Position numbers and translations under genes: made by a program
Part shown: piece after piece, positions 26,521 through 36,748 of the stretch
Numbering within the stretch: position 1 is the stretch's first letter
How the letters are laid out: every line of letters starts with the position of its first letter
Assembly: GCA_965197385.1 (NCBI GenBank)
Contig: CBDANA010000008.1
Coordinates: 930,001-994,000 of the forward strand
Source of the DNA: G963667915 sp965197385
Lineage (GTDB): Bacteria; Acidobacteriota; Vicinamibacteria; Vicinamibacterales; UBA823
Length of the DNA: 64,000 nucleotides
Direction: 5' to 3'
Notes under the pieces: model-generated
Told to the model about the DNA's origin: nothing
Database searches by the model: none
Seen by the model: the letters and a program-made list of their open reading frames with translations, nothing else

Positions 26521-26798
26521 CGTACTCTGTTACCTCCTGCCAAAAGACAGGCGGCCAGGACGTTTCCGCCTGGCTCTCCATGTCGCCATGGAGTTCGGAC
26601 TGTATCATCCACGTACCCACTGGATTTTGTAGGCGTGGTCTGGCGTGCAGTCTCTGAGGATCCCCAAGCCGATACGCGACTCAGGTTTCCTGCTGATTGT
26701 CCGCACTCCGCGCATTGTCACTCGCCGAAGCGAGTAGCGGGAGATACTCGGATATCCCAGCATATAGCCAGATTTTGGTGTCGTAACTACAACGGTTC
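26521..26798 (-). mobile_element. Group I intron at 23S position 1917, no reading frame
   Basis: 278 nt. The 5' exon ends CGTAACTAT and the intron begins GAACCGTTGTAGTTACG. GTAGTTACG pairs with all nine exon bases, with the U-G wobble at the splice site. The last intron base is G (26521) and the exon resumes AACGGTCCTAAGG. Core elements: GACAATCAGCAGGAAA (Q/P4 region), CCTCAGAGACT (R, complement of 26649-26659) and GATACAGTCCGAAC (S, complement of 26593-26606). At this size no protein is encoded. The core resembles that of the neighbouring 1931 intron. Confidence 0.9.
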
Positions 26799-26913
26799 AT
26801 AGTTACGGCCGCCGTTTACCGGGGCTTCAGTTCGAAGCTTCACCTTACGGTTGACCTCTCCCTTTAACCTTCCGGCACCGGGCAGGCGTCAGACCCTATA
26901 CGTCGTTTTCGAC

Positions 26914-26948
<35 letters not shown>

Positions 26949-27622
26949 TGGGCCTTTTCACTGCAACTCCTACTCGCTTTGGCGGGCAAGCCGCCGGACG
27001 AGCATGGAGCACCCCTTCTTCCGAAGTTACGGGGTGAGTTTGCCGAGTTCCTTAACGAGGGTTCGCACTCGCGCCTGAGGATTTTCTCCTCGCCTACCTG
27101 TGTCGGTTTACGGTACGGGTACCCGGAAAACTCCTTAGAGGCTTTTCTCGGCAGCGTGGCGTGACCCACTTTGCGGCCCTTACGGACCTCGCCATGACAC
27201 CTCAGGGAATGTGACCCACCGGATTTGCCTGGCGGGTCCCCCTACATGTCTGAACCTACACGTCCAATCGTAGGCTGGGCTAGCCTCCTGCGTCCCCTCA
27301 TCAGTAATAACGTTTTCCAGGTAGTTCAGGAATGTTGACCTGATATCCATCCGCTACGCCTTTCGGCCTCGCGTTAGGACCCGACTGACCCTGAGCGGAC
27401 GAACCTTCCTCAGGAAACCTTAGGCTTACGGCGGAGAGGATTCTCACCTCTCTTATCGCTACTTATGCCGGCAGGGTCACTTCTCTACGCTCCACCAGTC
27501 CTCACGGTCTGGCTTCACTGCCTAGAGAACGCTCCTCTACCATTGTCAGGCCCCGAAGGGCCTGTTCCAATCTACGGCTTCGGTACTGTGCTTGAGCCCC
27601 GTTATATTGTCGGCCCAGAGCC

Positions 27623-27684
<62 letters not shown>

Positions 27685-27940
27685 TTGTCTCGGCGTCTCT
27701 AGATCCTTTCCCACTTAGCACAGATTTGGGGACCTTAGCCGGTAGTCTGGGCTGTTTCCCTCTCGACAATGAAGCTTAGCCCCCACTGTCTGACTCCCGG
27801 GATATGAGTCGCTGGCATTCGTAGTTTGGTTGGATTCAGTAAGCCGGTAAGCCCCCTAGTCCATCCAGATCTCTACCACCAGCGCCAACCTCCCGAGGCT
27901 ATCCCTAAAGATATTTCGAGGAGAACGAGCAATCACGAGG

Positions 27941-27979
<39 letters not shown>

Positions 27980-28144
27980 CTGTTTTCAACCAACACTGGT
28001 TCGGGCCTCCACGCGGTGTTACCCGCGCTTCACCCTGGCCAAGGATAGATCACCTCGCTTCGCGTCTACTCCCAGCGACTATACGCCCTATTAAGACTCG
28101 CTTTCGCTTCGGCTCGCTTGCGCTTAACCTCGCCACGGAGAGTA

Positions 28145-28183
<39 letters not shown>

Positions 28184-28264
28184 ACACCGGGAGCAAGCCC
28201 CCGGTCAACGCCCTCCCACTGCTTGTAGGCATACGGTTTCAGGTACTATTTCACTCCCCTAACA

Positions 28265-28298
<34 letters not shown>

Positions 28299-28826
28299 TC
28301 ACTATCGGTCGCCAGGGAGTATTTAGCCTTACGAGATGGTCCTCGTAGCTTCTCGCGGGATTCCACGTGTCCCGCGATACTCAGGAACCTACCCAGCGAG
28401 CCAACACACTTTCGTCTACCGGGCTGTCACCGTCTCTGGCCGATCGTTCCAGATCGTTCGACTAGCGTGCTGGTTTGTAACTCGCCGGCCTTGCGGCCTG
28501 GCAGGCCCTACAACCCCGTCATGCAAGCACGACGGTTTAGGCTATTCCGCGTTCGCTCGCCGCTACTAGCGGAATCACTATTGTTTTCTGTTCCTGCAGG
28601 TACTGAGATGGTTCACTTCCCTGCGTTGCCTTCGCCGACCTATGGATTCAGTCGGCGATACCCCGGGATTAGCCGGGGTGGGTTGCCCCATTCGGAGATC
28701 TCCGGGTCAACGCCTGTTTGCGGCTCACCGAAGCTTTTCGCAGCTTACCACGTCCTTCATCGACTCCTGGCGCCAAGGCATTCACCGTACGCCCTTAGTA
28801 GCTTGACCTTTACCCTCACACTGCTT

Positions 28827-28867
28827 GTGTGGTCGGAAAACTACCGTTTGCAGGATATTCAGTTGTC
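28827..28867 (-). other. 23S processing stem, 5' arm
   Basis: Complementary to the arm at 24844-24885. It also contains GACAACTGAATA, a motif common in bacterial rRNA spacers. Confidence 0.75.
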
Positions 28868-28875
28868 AAATAACA

Positions 28876-28980
28876 GACGGGGTGCCTTGCACCCCGAACC
28901 CCGCGCGGCTCCTTGCGGGCCCCCGATGCCACGCGCCGTAGCCGCGGCGGCGCGCCGCGCGCGCCGTGATCTGGACCGGA
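28876..28980. repeat. Structured ~100-bp repeat, copy a
   Basis: It begins with the hairpin GGGGTGCCTTGCACCCC, then GAACCCC, a GC-rich middle and a GCGCGCCG-rich 3' part. The same order is seen at 29091-29195 and 35405-35500. Copies a and b stand on either side of tRNA-Ala in the rRNA spacer. Confidence 0.65.
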
Positions 28981-29005
28981 GCTCGTTCCTCGCTCCGATC
29001 AAACC

Positions 29006-29081
29006 TGGTGGAGAATACCGGGCTCGAACCGGCGACCTCCTGGTTGCAAACCAGGCGCTCTCCCAGCTGAGCTAATCCCCC
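29006..29081 (-). tRNA. tRNA-Ala (anticodon UGC)
   Basis: 76 nt including an encoded CCA. Acceptor GGGGGAT pairs with ATTCTCC and contains the G3-U70 pair that identifies tRNA-Ala. The anticodon loop in CCTGGTTTGCAACCAGG gives UGC, and the T arm is GGTTCGAGCC. It lies in the 16S-23S spacer after tRNA-Ile, the usual bacterial order. Confidence 0.95.
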
Positions 29082-29090
29082 CTTCACTCA

Positions 29091-29195
29091 GACGGGGCGC
29101 CTTGCGCCCCGAACCCCAGCTCGGGTGCTAACGGGGACCCCTTCGCCCCGTGCCGCACCCTCGCCGGCGCGCCGTGCGCAGTCAAAGATCCAGCC
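29091..29195. repeat. Structured ~100-bp repeat, copy b
   Basis: Hairpin GGGGCGCCTTGCGCCCC, then GAACCCC, GGGGACCCC, and a 3' part with GCGCGCCGTGCGCA and GATCCAG. Same layout as copies a and c. Confidence 0.65.
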
Positions 29196-29393
29196 GCCGT
29201 ACGGCTCCGTACGCACGCGCACGTCCAGCCCCTGGCTGCCACGCGCGGCGTCTCGTTCAGTCGTGTCTCGATGCGATGGAAAAGCTGTCGGTGGCGAAAG
29301 TCGGTCAGGAGGGATTCGAAGTCCTCGTCGAACGCATCACCACGCGCTAAGTCTGTCGCAATCAGTCCACTCCTTCAAGGCGCTCAGCACATC

Positions 29394-29470
<77 letters not shown>

Positions 29471-29477
29471 TAGCCTC

Positions 29478-29504
29478 GGTTCTCTCAAAACTAGATAGAA
29501 CGTG
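29478..29504 (-). other. 16S processing stem, 3' arm
   Basis: A 27-nt arm complementary to 31429-31455 at 25 of 27 positions. The arms flank 16S, as expected for the RNase III stem. Confidence 0.8.
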
Positions 29505-29601
29505 ACAAACACTGCCCTGAGTACCAGATCGATCATCGAGTGAGTCTTCGATCCGTCAATCCGCCAATCTCTTGATGGTCCGACGGCCGACGACTATGCT
29601 C

Positions 29602-31157
<1,556 letters not shown>

Positions 31158-31428
31158 AAACGAGCGCCGCCTCCCCGGTTATAGGGACCGGCTTGGCGGA
31201 CAACGAGTCAAACACAAGCGCCTGTTGAAAATGGCTCTTGCGTCGTTCATTCAGTGAATAAAGCCCATCCACGGCCGACACCCACCGTCCGGCGAACCGA
31301 GCGGCGCGTGCCCGGCGCATCAGAGCTTCAGTGTTTCAGCTGATACTCGACGGGCTGTCCGACTCCGCCTCACCCGACACCGCCCTAGGGCGTCGTCGAG
31401 GCGCGACTTCGTCGAGACGTAGTGCTTG

Positions 31429-31455
31429 CACGTTCTATCTAGTTTTCAAAGAACC
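31429..31455 (-). other. 16S processing stem, 5' arm, with boxA-like motif
   Basis: On the minus strand it starts GGTTCTTTGAAAACTAGATA, complementary to 29478-29504. The TTCTTTGAAAAC part resembles the boxA-type antitermination sequences of rRNA leaders. Confidence 0.75.
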
Positions 31456-31521
31456 GAGGGACCGGGAGCGACCCGGCCGGGGCCGGAGCCCCGCCCCCCG
31501 TCTCCAGGGGAACCGTATGAG

Positions 31522-31548
31522 GGTATAGAAGGCGCCAAATTCTGTCAA
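31522..31548 (-). promoter_or_regulatory. Candidate rRNA operon promoter
   Basis: On the minus strand TTGACA (31543-31548) is followed, 15 nt later, by TATACC (31522-31527); a 16-nt spacing uses ATACCC. It lies about 365 nt before 16S and just after tyrS. The -35 match is perfect; the -10 is moderate. The rest of the 31158-31642 leader holds the processing arm and no gene. Confidence 0.6.
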
Positions 31549-31642
31549 CAAGATTTCGGTTTCTCCGGTTGATTCCAGCCGTCTCAGCCGTCTCTGGGGG
31601 CTTGGACCGCGAGCCGTCCGGTCCTGCTGCCGAACTACCGAA

Positions 31643-32854
31643 CTATCGAACAATCAGGCGGGCAAACCGGCGCCCCACCTGCATGACGTATGCACCCGGC
31701 GCAGGTGCCCAGTGACGGTCGGACACTTTCGTGCCGTCGATGGAGACCGCGCCGCCGCCGATCTTGCGCGTCGCGTCGCTGGCCGAGGTCGCCAGGCCGG
31801 CGTCCAGGATGATCCGGTTCAACGGCTTCCAGTCCGGCCCCAGCGACAACTCGAGTTCACGCATCTCCGACGGACGCTCGCCCTTCGCATGCACGCGGTC
31901 GAATTCCGCGGCCGCCGTGGCCGCCGCGGCCGCGGTGTGAAAATCAGACACGATCCGCGTGGCCAAGTCGACCTTGACCTGCTTGGGGTGGCGCCCGCCG
32001 GTGGCCACCGCGGACCTGATGGCCTCGAGATCCTCCACCGATTCGTCGGTCAGCAGCTCGTAGTAGGACCACATCAGATCGTCGGAAATCGACATCAGCT
32101 TCCCGAACATCTCGTTCGGTGGCTCGGTCACGCCCACGTAGTTCCCGGTGGACTTGGCCATCTTCTCGGACCCGTCCAGACCGACTAGCAGCGGCACCGT
32201 CATCACGATCTGCGGCTCGAGCTCGAACGACGGCATGATGTCGCGCCCGACGTTCAGGTTAAACAGCTGGTCTGTCCCGCCGAGCTCGACGTCCGCCTTC
32301 AAGGCAACCGAGTCGTAGGCCTGCGCGAGCGGATAGAGAAACTCGTGGATGGCGATCGGCTGCCCCTTCTCGTAGCGCTGCCGGAAATCCCGCCGCTCGA
32401 GCATCTGGGCCACGTTGTAGCACGCGGCAAGCCGAATCCAGTCCTCGCTCGCCATGGCGCCCAGCCAGCGGCTGTTGAAGTCGATCACCGTCGTCTCGGC
32501 GTCGAGCAGCTTGAACACCTGGACCTTGTAGGTTTCGGCATTTTCGGCGATCTGCTCGCGCTCGAGCGGCGGTCGTATCTTTGATCGTCCGGTCGGATCA
32601 CCGATGAGCGCGGTGAAGTCGCCGATCACGAAGACGACCGTGTGCCCGAGGTCCTGGAAGTGCTTCATCTTCCGGATGAGTACCGTATGCCCCAGGTGCA
32701 AGTCAGGCGCGGTCGGATCGAACCCGACCTTCACAACAAGCGGTCGGCCGGACGCGTTCGCCCGATCGAGCTTCGCGCGCAAGTCGGCGGCGCGGACGAC
32801 GTCCACACACCCCTTGGTCAGATAGGCAAGCTGTTCATCCAGCGTCAGCGTCAT
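31643..32854 (-). CDS. tyrS: Tyrosyl-tRNA synthetase
   Basis: 403 aa from ATG 32854; the frame is open upstream, but the family N-terminus (TLTLDEQLAYLTKGCVDVV) begins here. Class I aminoacyl-tRNA synthetase charging tRNA-Tyr in the cytoplasm. Visible: DLHLGHTVLIRKM (HIGH-type motif, about residues 45-57), the tyrosine-binding region ELGGTDQLFNLNVGRD, GSEKMAKSTGNYVG (KMSKS-type motif) and a C-terminal S4 domain (LNRIILDAGLATSASDATRK). Length fits the shorter TyrZ-like group. Its start codon is only 25 bp from the divergent metallophosphoesterase gene. Downstream on the same strand comes the rRNA operon. Confidence 0.95.
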   Translation of the reverse strand: MTLTLDEQLAYLTKGCVDVVRAADLRAKLDRANASGRPLVVKVGFDPTAPDLHLGHTVLIRKMKHFQDLGHTVVFVIGDFTALIGDPTGRSKIRPPLEREQIAENAETYKVQVFKLLDAETTVIDFNSRWLGAMASEDWIRLAACYNVAQMLERRDFRQRYEKGQPIAIHEFLYPLAQAYDSVALKADVELGGTDQLFNLNVGRDIMPSFELEPQIVMTVPLLVGLDGSEKMAKSTGNYVGVTEPPNEMFGKLMSISDDLMWSYYELLTDESVEDLEAIRSAVATGGRHPKQVKVDLATRIVSDFHTAAAAATAAAEFDRVHAKGERPSEMRELELSLGPDWKPLNRIILDAGLATSASDATRKIGGGAVSIDGTKVSDRHWAPAPGAYVMQVGRRFARLIVR

Positions 32855-32879
32855 CAGCCCTGCTAATATACAACTACCC

Positions 32880-33728
32880 ATGGCCGAGCCGCGCGAGCCG
32901 GCACGTCCCGTCGGTCGCCGCTCCGTTCTGAAGGCGCTCATCGCCGCCGGGGTCGGTGGCGTGGCTGGCACAGGCGCGTACGGATTTCTCTACGAACGGC
33001 GGCAGCTCGAGGTCACCTACGCCGATGTGCCGGTGTCAGGCCTGCCAGACGCCTTGTCGGGGCTGCGCATTGGCCTGATGACCGACCTGCACCGGAGCCT
33101 CACGGTGCCGCGTGAAGACGTCAATCGCGCGGTCAGGCTCATGCGCCTGGAGCAGCCCGACCTCATCGTGCTCGGCGGTGACTACGTGTCGTGGCAGGAT
33201 CGGGCCTACGTCGACGACGTTGCCGAAGCGCTCTCGTCGCTGACCGCGCCCCACGGCGTTTTCGCCATCCTCGGCAATCATGACGACGAGCGCGCGATGC
33301 CGGCCGCGCTCACGGCGCGGGGCATAGAGGTCCTCACCGACACGCGGACTCACCTGGAGATCGCTGGCGAAGGGCTCGAACTGATCGGGATGAGATTTTG
33401 GACCCGTCGCGCGACCGACGTCATCCGGGTGCTGACCGGCACCACAAGTCCGGCCATTCTGCTCGCCCACGATCCCCGCCGCTTCATCGAAGCAGTCGCG
33501 CTGAATCTGCCGGTCGTCCTATCGGGCCACACCCATGGCGGCCAGATCATCCTGCGTGGCCTCGGGGCGGTGGCCGCCAGAAAATTCCCGATCGCCTCAG
33601 GGCTGCTCACCCGCGAGAACACGACGCTGTTCGTCAGCCGTGGCGTCGGAACCGTCTACCTGCCGTTTCGTCTGAACTGTCCCCCCGATATCGCGGTCCT
33701 CACGCTGCAACGGCAATCGCAGATCTAA
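32880..33728 (+). CDS. Tat-exported metallophosphoesterase (YkuE-like)
   Basis: 282 aa from ATG 32880. N-terminal twin-arginine signal (GRRSVLKALIAAGVGGVAG). The calcineurin-like phosphoesterase motifs follow in order: LMTDLHRS, VLGGDYVSWQDRA, AILGNHDDE, LLAHDPRRF and LSGHTHGGQI, so all metal ligands are present. The YkuE/LpxH-like group hydrolyses phosphoester bonds; the natural substrate of exported members is not settled. TAATATACA 8-16 nt before the ATG could be a -10 box with the transcript starting at or near the start codon. The gene ends 12 bp from the convergent purN. Confidence 0.88.
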   Translation: MAEPREPARPVGRRSVLKALIAAGVGGVAGTGAYGFLYERRQLEVTYADVPVSGLPDALSGLRIGLMTDLHRSLTVPREDVNRAVRLMRLEQPDLIVLGGDYVSWQDRAYVDDVAEALSSLTAPHGVFAILGNHDDERAMPAALTARGIEVLTDTRTHLEIAGEGLELIGMRFWTRRATDVIRVLTGTTSPAILLAHDPRRFIEAVALNLPVVLSGHTHGGQIILRGLGAVAARKFPIASGLLTRENTTLFVSRGVGTVYLPFRLNCPPDIAVLTLQRQSQI

Positions 33729-33740
33729 CAGCTAAGGATC

Positions 33741-34358
33741 TTAAGGGGTCTGACCCATTTTTTTCACGCGCCGGCCCGACACCGTCCAGGCCCCGTCCAG
33801 CACGCGCCCGATTGCCTCCGGGTAGATCCGGTGTTCCTCGATCAGAATGCGCCCCGCCAGCGACTCCGGTGTGTCGTCGTCGTGCACCGGTACCGCCACC
33901 TGCGCCACGATCGGCCCGGCGTCCAGATCAGCGTTCACAAAATGCACGGTGGCGCCGGCCACCGTGACGCCGTGCTCCCACGCCTGGCGCTGCGCCTCGA
34001 GGCCAGGGAAGGCAGGCAGCAGCGACGGATGGACGTTGAGGATCGCATTCGGGAACGCGTCGATGACCGTTGGACCCAAGAGCCGCATGAAGCCGGCCAG
34101 GCAGACCAGCCCGACGTCACGGGCGCGCAGCGCAGCCACGAGCGCCGCGTCGTAGTCCGCTCGCCGCTGATGGCGTCGATGATCGAAATGCCGGGTCTCG
34201 ATGCCGGCGGACCGCGCGCGCGCGAGACCCTCGGCCTCCGCGCGGTTGGAGATGACGACACCAATCGTCGCGTCCAGGCGGCCCGCGCCGATGGCGTCGA
34301 TGATCGCCTGGAGGTTGCTGCCCCGACCGGAAATGAGCACGCCCAGGCGACGGTTCAT
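33741..34358 (-). CDS. purN: Phosphoribosylglycinamide formyltransferase
   Basis: 205 aa from ATG 34358; a GTG at 34367 overlapping the purM stop (GTGA) is an alternative start. It transfers formyl from 10-formyl-tetrahydrofolate to GAR, the third step of purine synthesis. Visible: GVLISGRGSNLQAIIDAI (phosphate loop, residues 5-22), LAGFMRLLG, NVHPSLLPAFPG with the catalytic Asn and His, and HFVNADLDAGPIVAQVAVPV with the catalytic Asp. Last gene of the purine run, translationally coupled to purM. Confidence 0.93.
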   Translation of the reverse strand: MNRRLGVLISGRGSNLQAIIDAIGAGRLDATIGVVISNRAEAEGLARARSAGIETRHFDHRRHQRRADYDAALVAALRARDVGLVCLAGFMRLLGPTVIDAFPNAILNVHPSLLPAFPGLEAQRQAWEHGVTVAGATVHFVNADLDAGPIVAQVAVPVHDDDTPESLAGRILIEEHRIYPEAIGRVLDGAWTVSGRRVKKMGQTP

Positions 34359-34363
34359 CTGCC

Positions 34364-35398
34364 TCACCCGGCCGAATAGGTCACGGTCCGGTCGCCCTCG
34401 ACGATCTCGCCGATCAGCGACGCCCCGTCCTCACCGAGCTCGGCGAGCCGACCCAGTACCCCGTCGGCGTTCCGGCGGTCGACCACCGCCACGAGCCCGA
34501 TCCCCATGTTGAAGACGCGGAACATCTCGTCATCGGCCACACCCCCACCGCGCTGAAGCCAGGCAAAGACCGGCGGCACGGTCCATGCCGTTCGGTCGAC
34601 CGCCGCCGCCGTCCCCGGCGGGAGTACGCGCGGCAGATTCTCGGTGATGCCCCCGCCCGTGACGTGGGCCAGACCCTTGAGCCAGCCGGCATCCAGCAGC
34701 GGCCGGACCAGCCGGACGTACGAGCGATGCGGCGCCAGGAGGGCCTCACCGAGTGTACCTCCGAGCTCATCGACAGCAGAGGCGACGTCCAGGCCGAGTG
34801 TGTCGAACGCGATCCGGCGCGCCAGCGAGTAACCGTTCGTGTGCAACCCGGACGACGGGAACCCGATCAGGCGATCGCCGATCGCGATGCCGCGGCCGTC
34901 CAGAATCTTCCCGCGGTCGACGACGCCGACGACGAACCCAGCCAGGTCGTACTCCCCGTCGGCATAGAAGCCAGGCATCTCCGCCGTCTCCCCGCCGAGC
35001 AGCGCGCAGCCGTTCGCCCGGCACGCGGTCGCCATGCTCCCGACAACCTGGGCCGCCACCTCCGGCGATAGCCGACCGGTGGCGAGATAGTCGAGAAAGA
35101 AGAGCGGTTCGGCGCCCTGCACGAGGATGTCGTTCGCGCAGTGGTTGACGAGGTCACCGCCGATGGTGTCGTGGCGATTCGCGAGAAACGCCACACGCAG
35201 CTTCGTGCCCACGCCGTCGGCGCTGGACACCAGCACCGGATCGGTCCGGTCCGCGGTGTCCAGGCGGAACAACCCGCCGAACGCGCCGATGTCCGAGAGG
35301 ACCCCGGGTGTGAAGGTGCTGCGGGCGAGTCGTCGAATGCGACGGACGACCTCGTTGCCGGCGTCGATGTCGATGCCGGACTCCTTGTAGTCGACCAT
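34364..35398 (-). CDS. purM: Phosphoribosylformylglycinamidine cyclo-ligase
   Basis: 344 aa from ATG 35398 (a GTG lies two codons upstream). AIR synthetase, fifth step, ATP-dependent ring closure of FGAM. The N-terminus YKESGIDIDAGNEVVRRI is characteristic, then LVSSADGVGTKLRVA (ATP/metal), VNHCANDILVQGAEPLFFLD, GGETAEMPGFY, and LAHVTGGGITENLPRVLP in the C-terminal domain. Full length. It overlaps purN by a few bases. Upstream, a ~100-bp structured repeat separates it from the HEAT-repeat gene. Confidence 0.95.
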   Translation of the reverse strand: MVDYKESGIDIDAGNEVVRRIRRLARSTFTPGVLSDIGAFGGLFRLDTADRTDPVLVSSADGVGTKLRVAFLANRHDTIGGDLVNHCANDILVQGAEPLFFLDYLATGRLSPEVAAQVVGSMATACRANGCALLGGETAEMPGFYADGEYDLAGFVVGVVDRGKILDGRGIAIGDRLIGFPSSGLHTNGYSLARRIAFDTLGLDVASAVDELGGTLGEALLAPHRSYVRLVRPLLDAGWLKGLAHVTGGGITENLPRVLPPGTAAAVDRTAWTVPPVFAWLQRGGGVADDEMFRVFNMGIGLVAVVDRRNADGVLGRLAELGEDGASLIGEIVEGDRTVTYSAG

Positions 35399-35404
35399 TA
35401 TCAC

Positions 35405-35500
35405 TTCGGGGCTTCACCCCGAACCCCCGCACGGGTCTCTGCGGGGACCCCGAGTGCCCCACGCCGACCCGCGCGCGCCGCGCCGTGCGCGTCGTGGTCC
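35405..35500. repeat. Structured ~100-bp repeat, copy c
   Basis: Starts GGGGCTTCACCCCGAACCCC, then GGGGACCCC and a GCGCGCGCCGCGCCGTGCGC part. Same order of elements as 28876-28980 and 29091-29195. It lies directly upstream of purM. Confidence 0.6.
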
Positions 35501-35545
35501 AAACTTGCAGGCTGGTGCCTTGCGCCAAGCCCAAGTGCTCAGGCT

Positions 35546-36748
35546 TCAAAATTCGAGACGGTTGATGATCTCCTCCGCCAGCGCCCGTTCGGCTGAGCCC
35601 GCCCCGGCCGCCCTGTAGCTCCGTCGCAGCCAGGCGTAGAACCGCTCCTCCTCGTAGTCCTCCTGGAACATGTCGAAGGCCTCGACCAGAAGATCGATGG
35701 CACCCACCCGGTCGCCTCGCGCGCCCAGCGCCGACACGACGAAGGCCCGATTCCTGAGCGCGGCCGTCCCGAGGGCCAGCGCAATCGGCGCCCGCACACG
35801 CTCCGGCGCGTCGTGCCCGCCATCGAGCAGCACGGCCAGCGCTGCAGCATGCCCCCGGGCCGCGAGCGCCCCGAGGCCGGCACAGACGCTGCGCAGCTCG
35901 CCCTGATAGGCCTCCTGCCCTGACGCGTAGCGCAGCGCGTCCTTCAAATAGCCAACCTGCGCCGGACAGTCGACGCCGAGCAAACAGCTGGCCGCGGCAA
36001 TCGACGACAGCAGCGAACGGGAAGCGCTGCGTTGCGCATCGCCAAGCGCGCGCAGCGCCCCCGGGGTCCCGATCTTGCCGATCGCCACGATGGCGTCATC
36101 CTGGAGCGGCCCGTCGTGGCCGGCCACGCGGATGAGCACCTCGAGCGCATAGACCGCCTCGTAATCGCCGAGCGCCTCGATGACCGTGCTCCGGAAGAAA
36201 TCCTCCCCGCGATCGACCTCCCGAATCAACGCGGTCCGGACGTCGGCCTCGTTCCCCCGCGAGGCCAGCGCTCGGACGATCGCGGGTCTGACGAATTCCG
36301 AGGCCTCCGCCTTCAGTGCTGCCAGCAGCTTCGGCGTGATTGCCGCGTCGGCGTGATGCTCGAAATAGGCGTAGGCCACGCCCCGCAGTCGGTCGTTCGG
36401 GTCATCCAGCAGACCGAACGCCACGTCGTGCGCCAGCCCGTCGTCGAACCCGGTCAGCAAGACCAGCGCGCGGTACCTGACGTAGCCGTTGGCGTGACTG
36501 GCCACCGCGGCGGCCAGGACCGGCACCACGGCCGGCGGCGACACGCGCCGAAGGGCGCGGGCCGCCGCGGTTCGGGTGTCGTAGTCGAAGTCGCCTAGCC
36601 GATCGATCGCGGTCGCCAGTTCGGCGGCGGCCGAGACCTGCCAGACCGCCGGCGCCGCGGCCGCGCTCCCGCTCGCGACGCCGCCCGCCAGATACCTGAC
36701 CGCGACAAGCGCAACGACCACGACCCACCGGAAGGGGCGCACAGTCAC
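35546..36748 (-). CDS. HEAT-repeat protein embedded in the purine cluster
   Basis: 400 aa from GTG 36748, which overlaps the purF stop as GTGA. A hydrophobic N-terminus (RWVVVVALVAVRYLAGG) suggests a membrane anchor or signal peptide. Then come several HEAT-like units with the usual Asp/Arg pattern: DYDTRTAAARALRRVSP, VASHANGYVRYRALVLLTGF, DPNDRLRGVAYAYFEHH, SEFVRPAIVRALASRG, EDFFRSTVIEALGDYEAVYA, DDAIVAIGKIGTPGALRALG. The C-terminal part is helical without clear repeats. Such alpha-solenoids bind partners rather than catalyse reactions. The coupling to purF is unexplained; it may be positional only. Confidence 0.75.
   Translation of the reverse strand: MTVRPFRWVVVVALVAVRYLAGGVASGSAAAAPAVWQVSAAAELATAIDRLGDFDYDTRTAAARALRRVSPPAVVPVLAAAVASHANGYVRYRALVLLTGFDDGLAHDVAFGLLDDPNDRLRGVAYAYFEHHADAAITPKLLAALKAEASEFVRPAIVRALASRGNEADVRTALIREVDRGEDFFRSTVIEALGDYEAVYALEVLIRVAGHDGPLQDDAIVAIGKIGTPGALRALGDAQRSASRSLLSSIAAASCLLGVDCPAQVGYLKDALRYASGQEAYQGELRSVCAGLGALAARGHAAALAVLLDGGHDAPERVRAPIALALGTAALRNRAFVVSALGARGDRVGAIDLLVEAFDMFQEDYEEERFYAWLRRSYRAAGAGSAERALAEEIINRLEF

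Noticed and set aside
28467..29075. Plus-strand open frame over the 23S 5' end and tRNA-Ala
   Set aside because: Antisense of conserved rRNA and tRNA; not a protein.
33741..33775. GGGGTCTGACCC followed by T residues between the convergent metallophosphoesterase and purN genes, as a terminator
   Set aside because: The stem is only four pairs; too weak to call a terminator.
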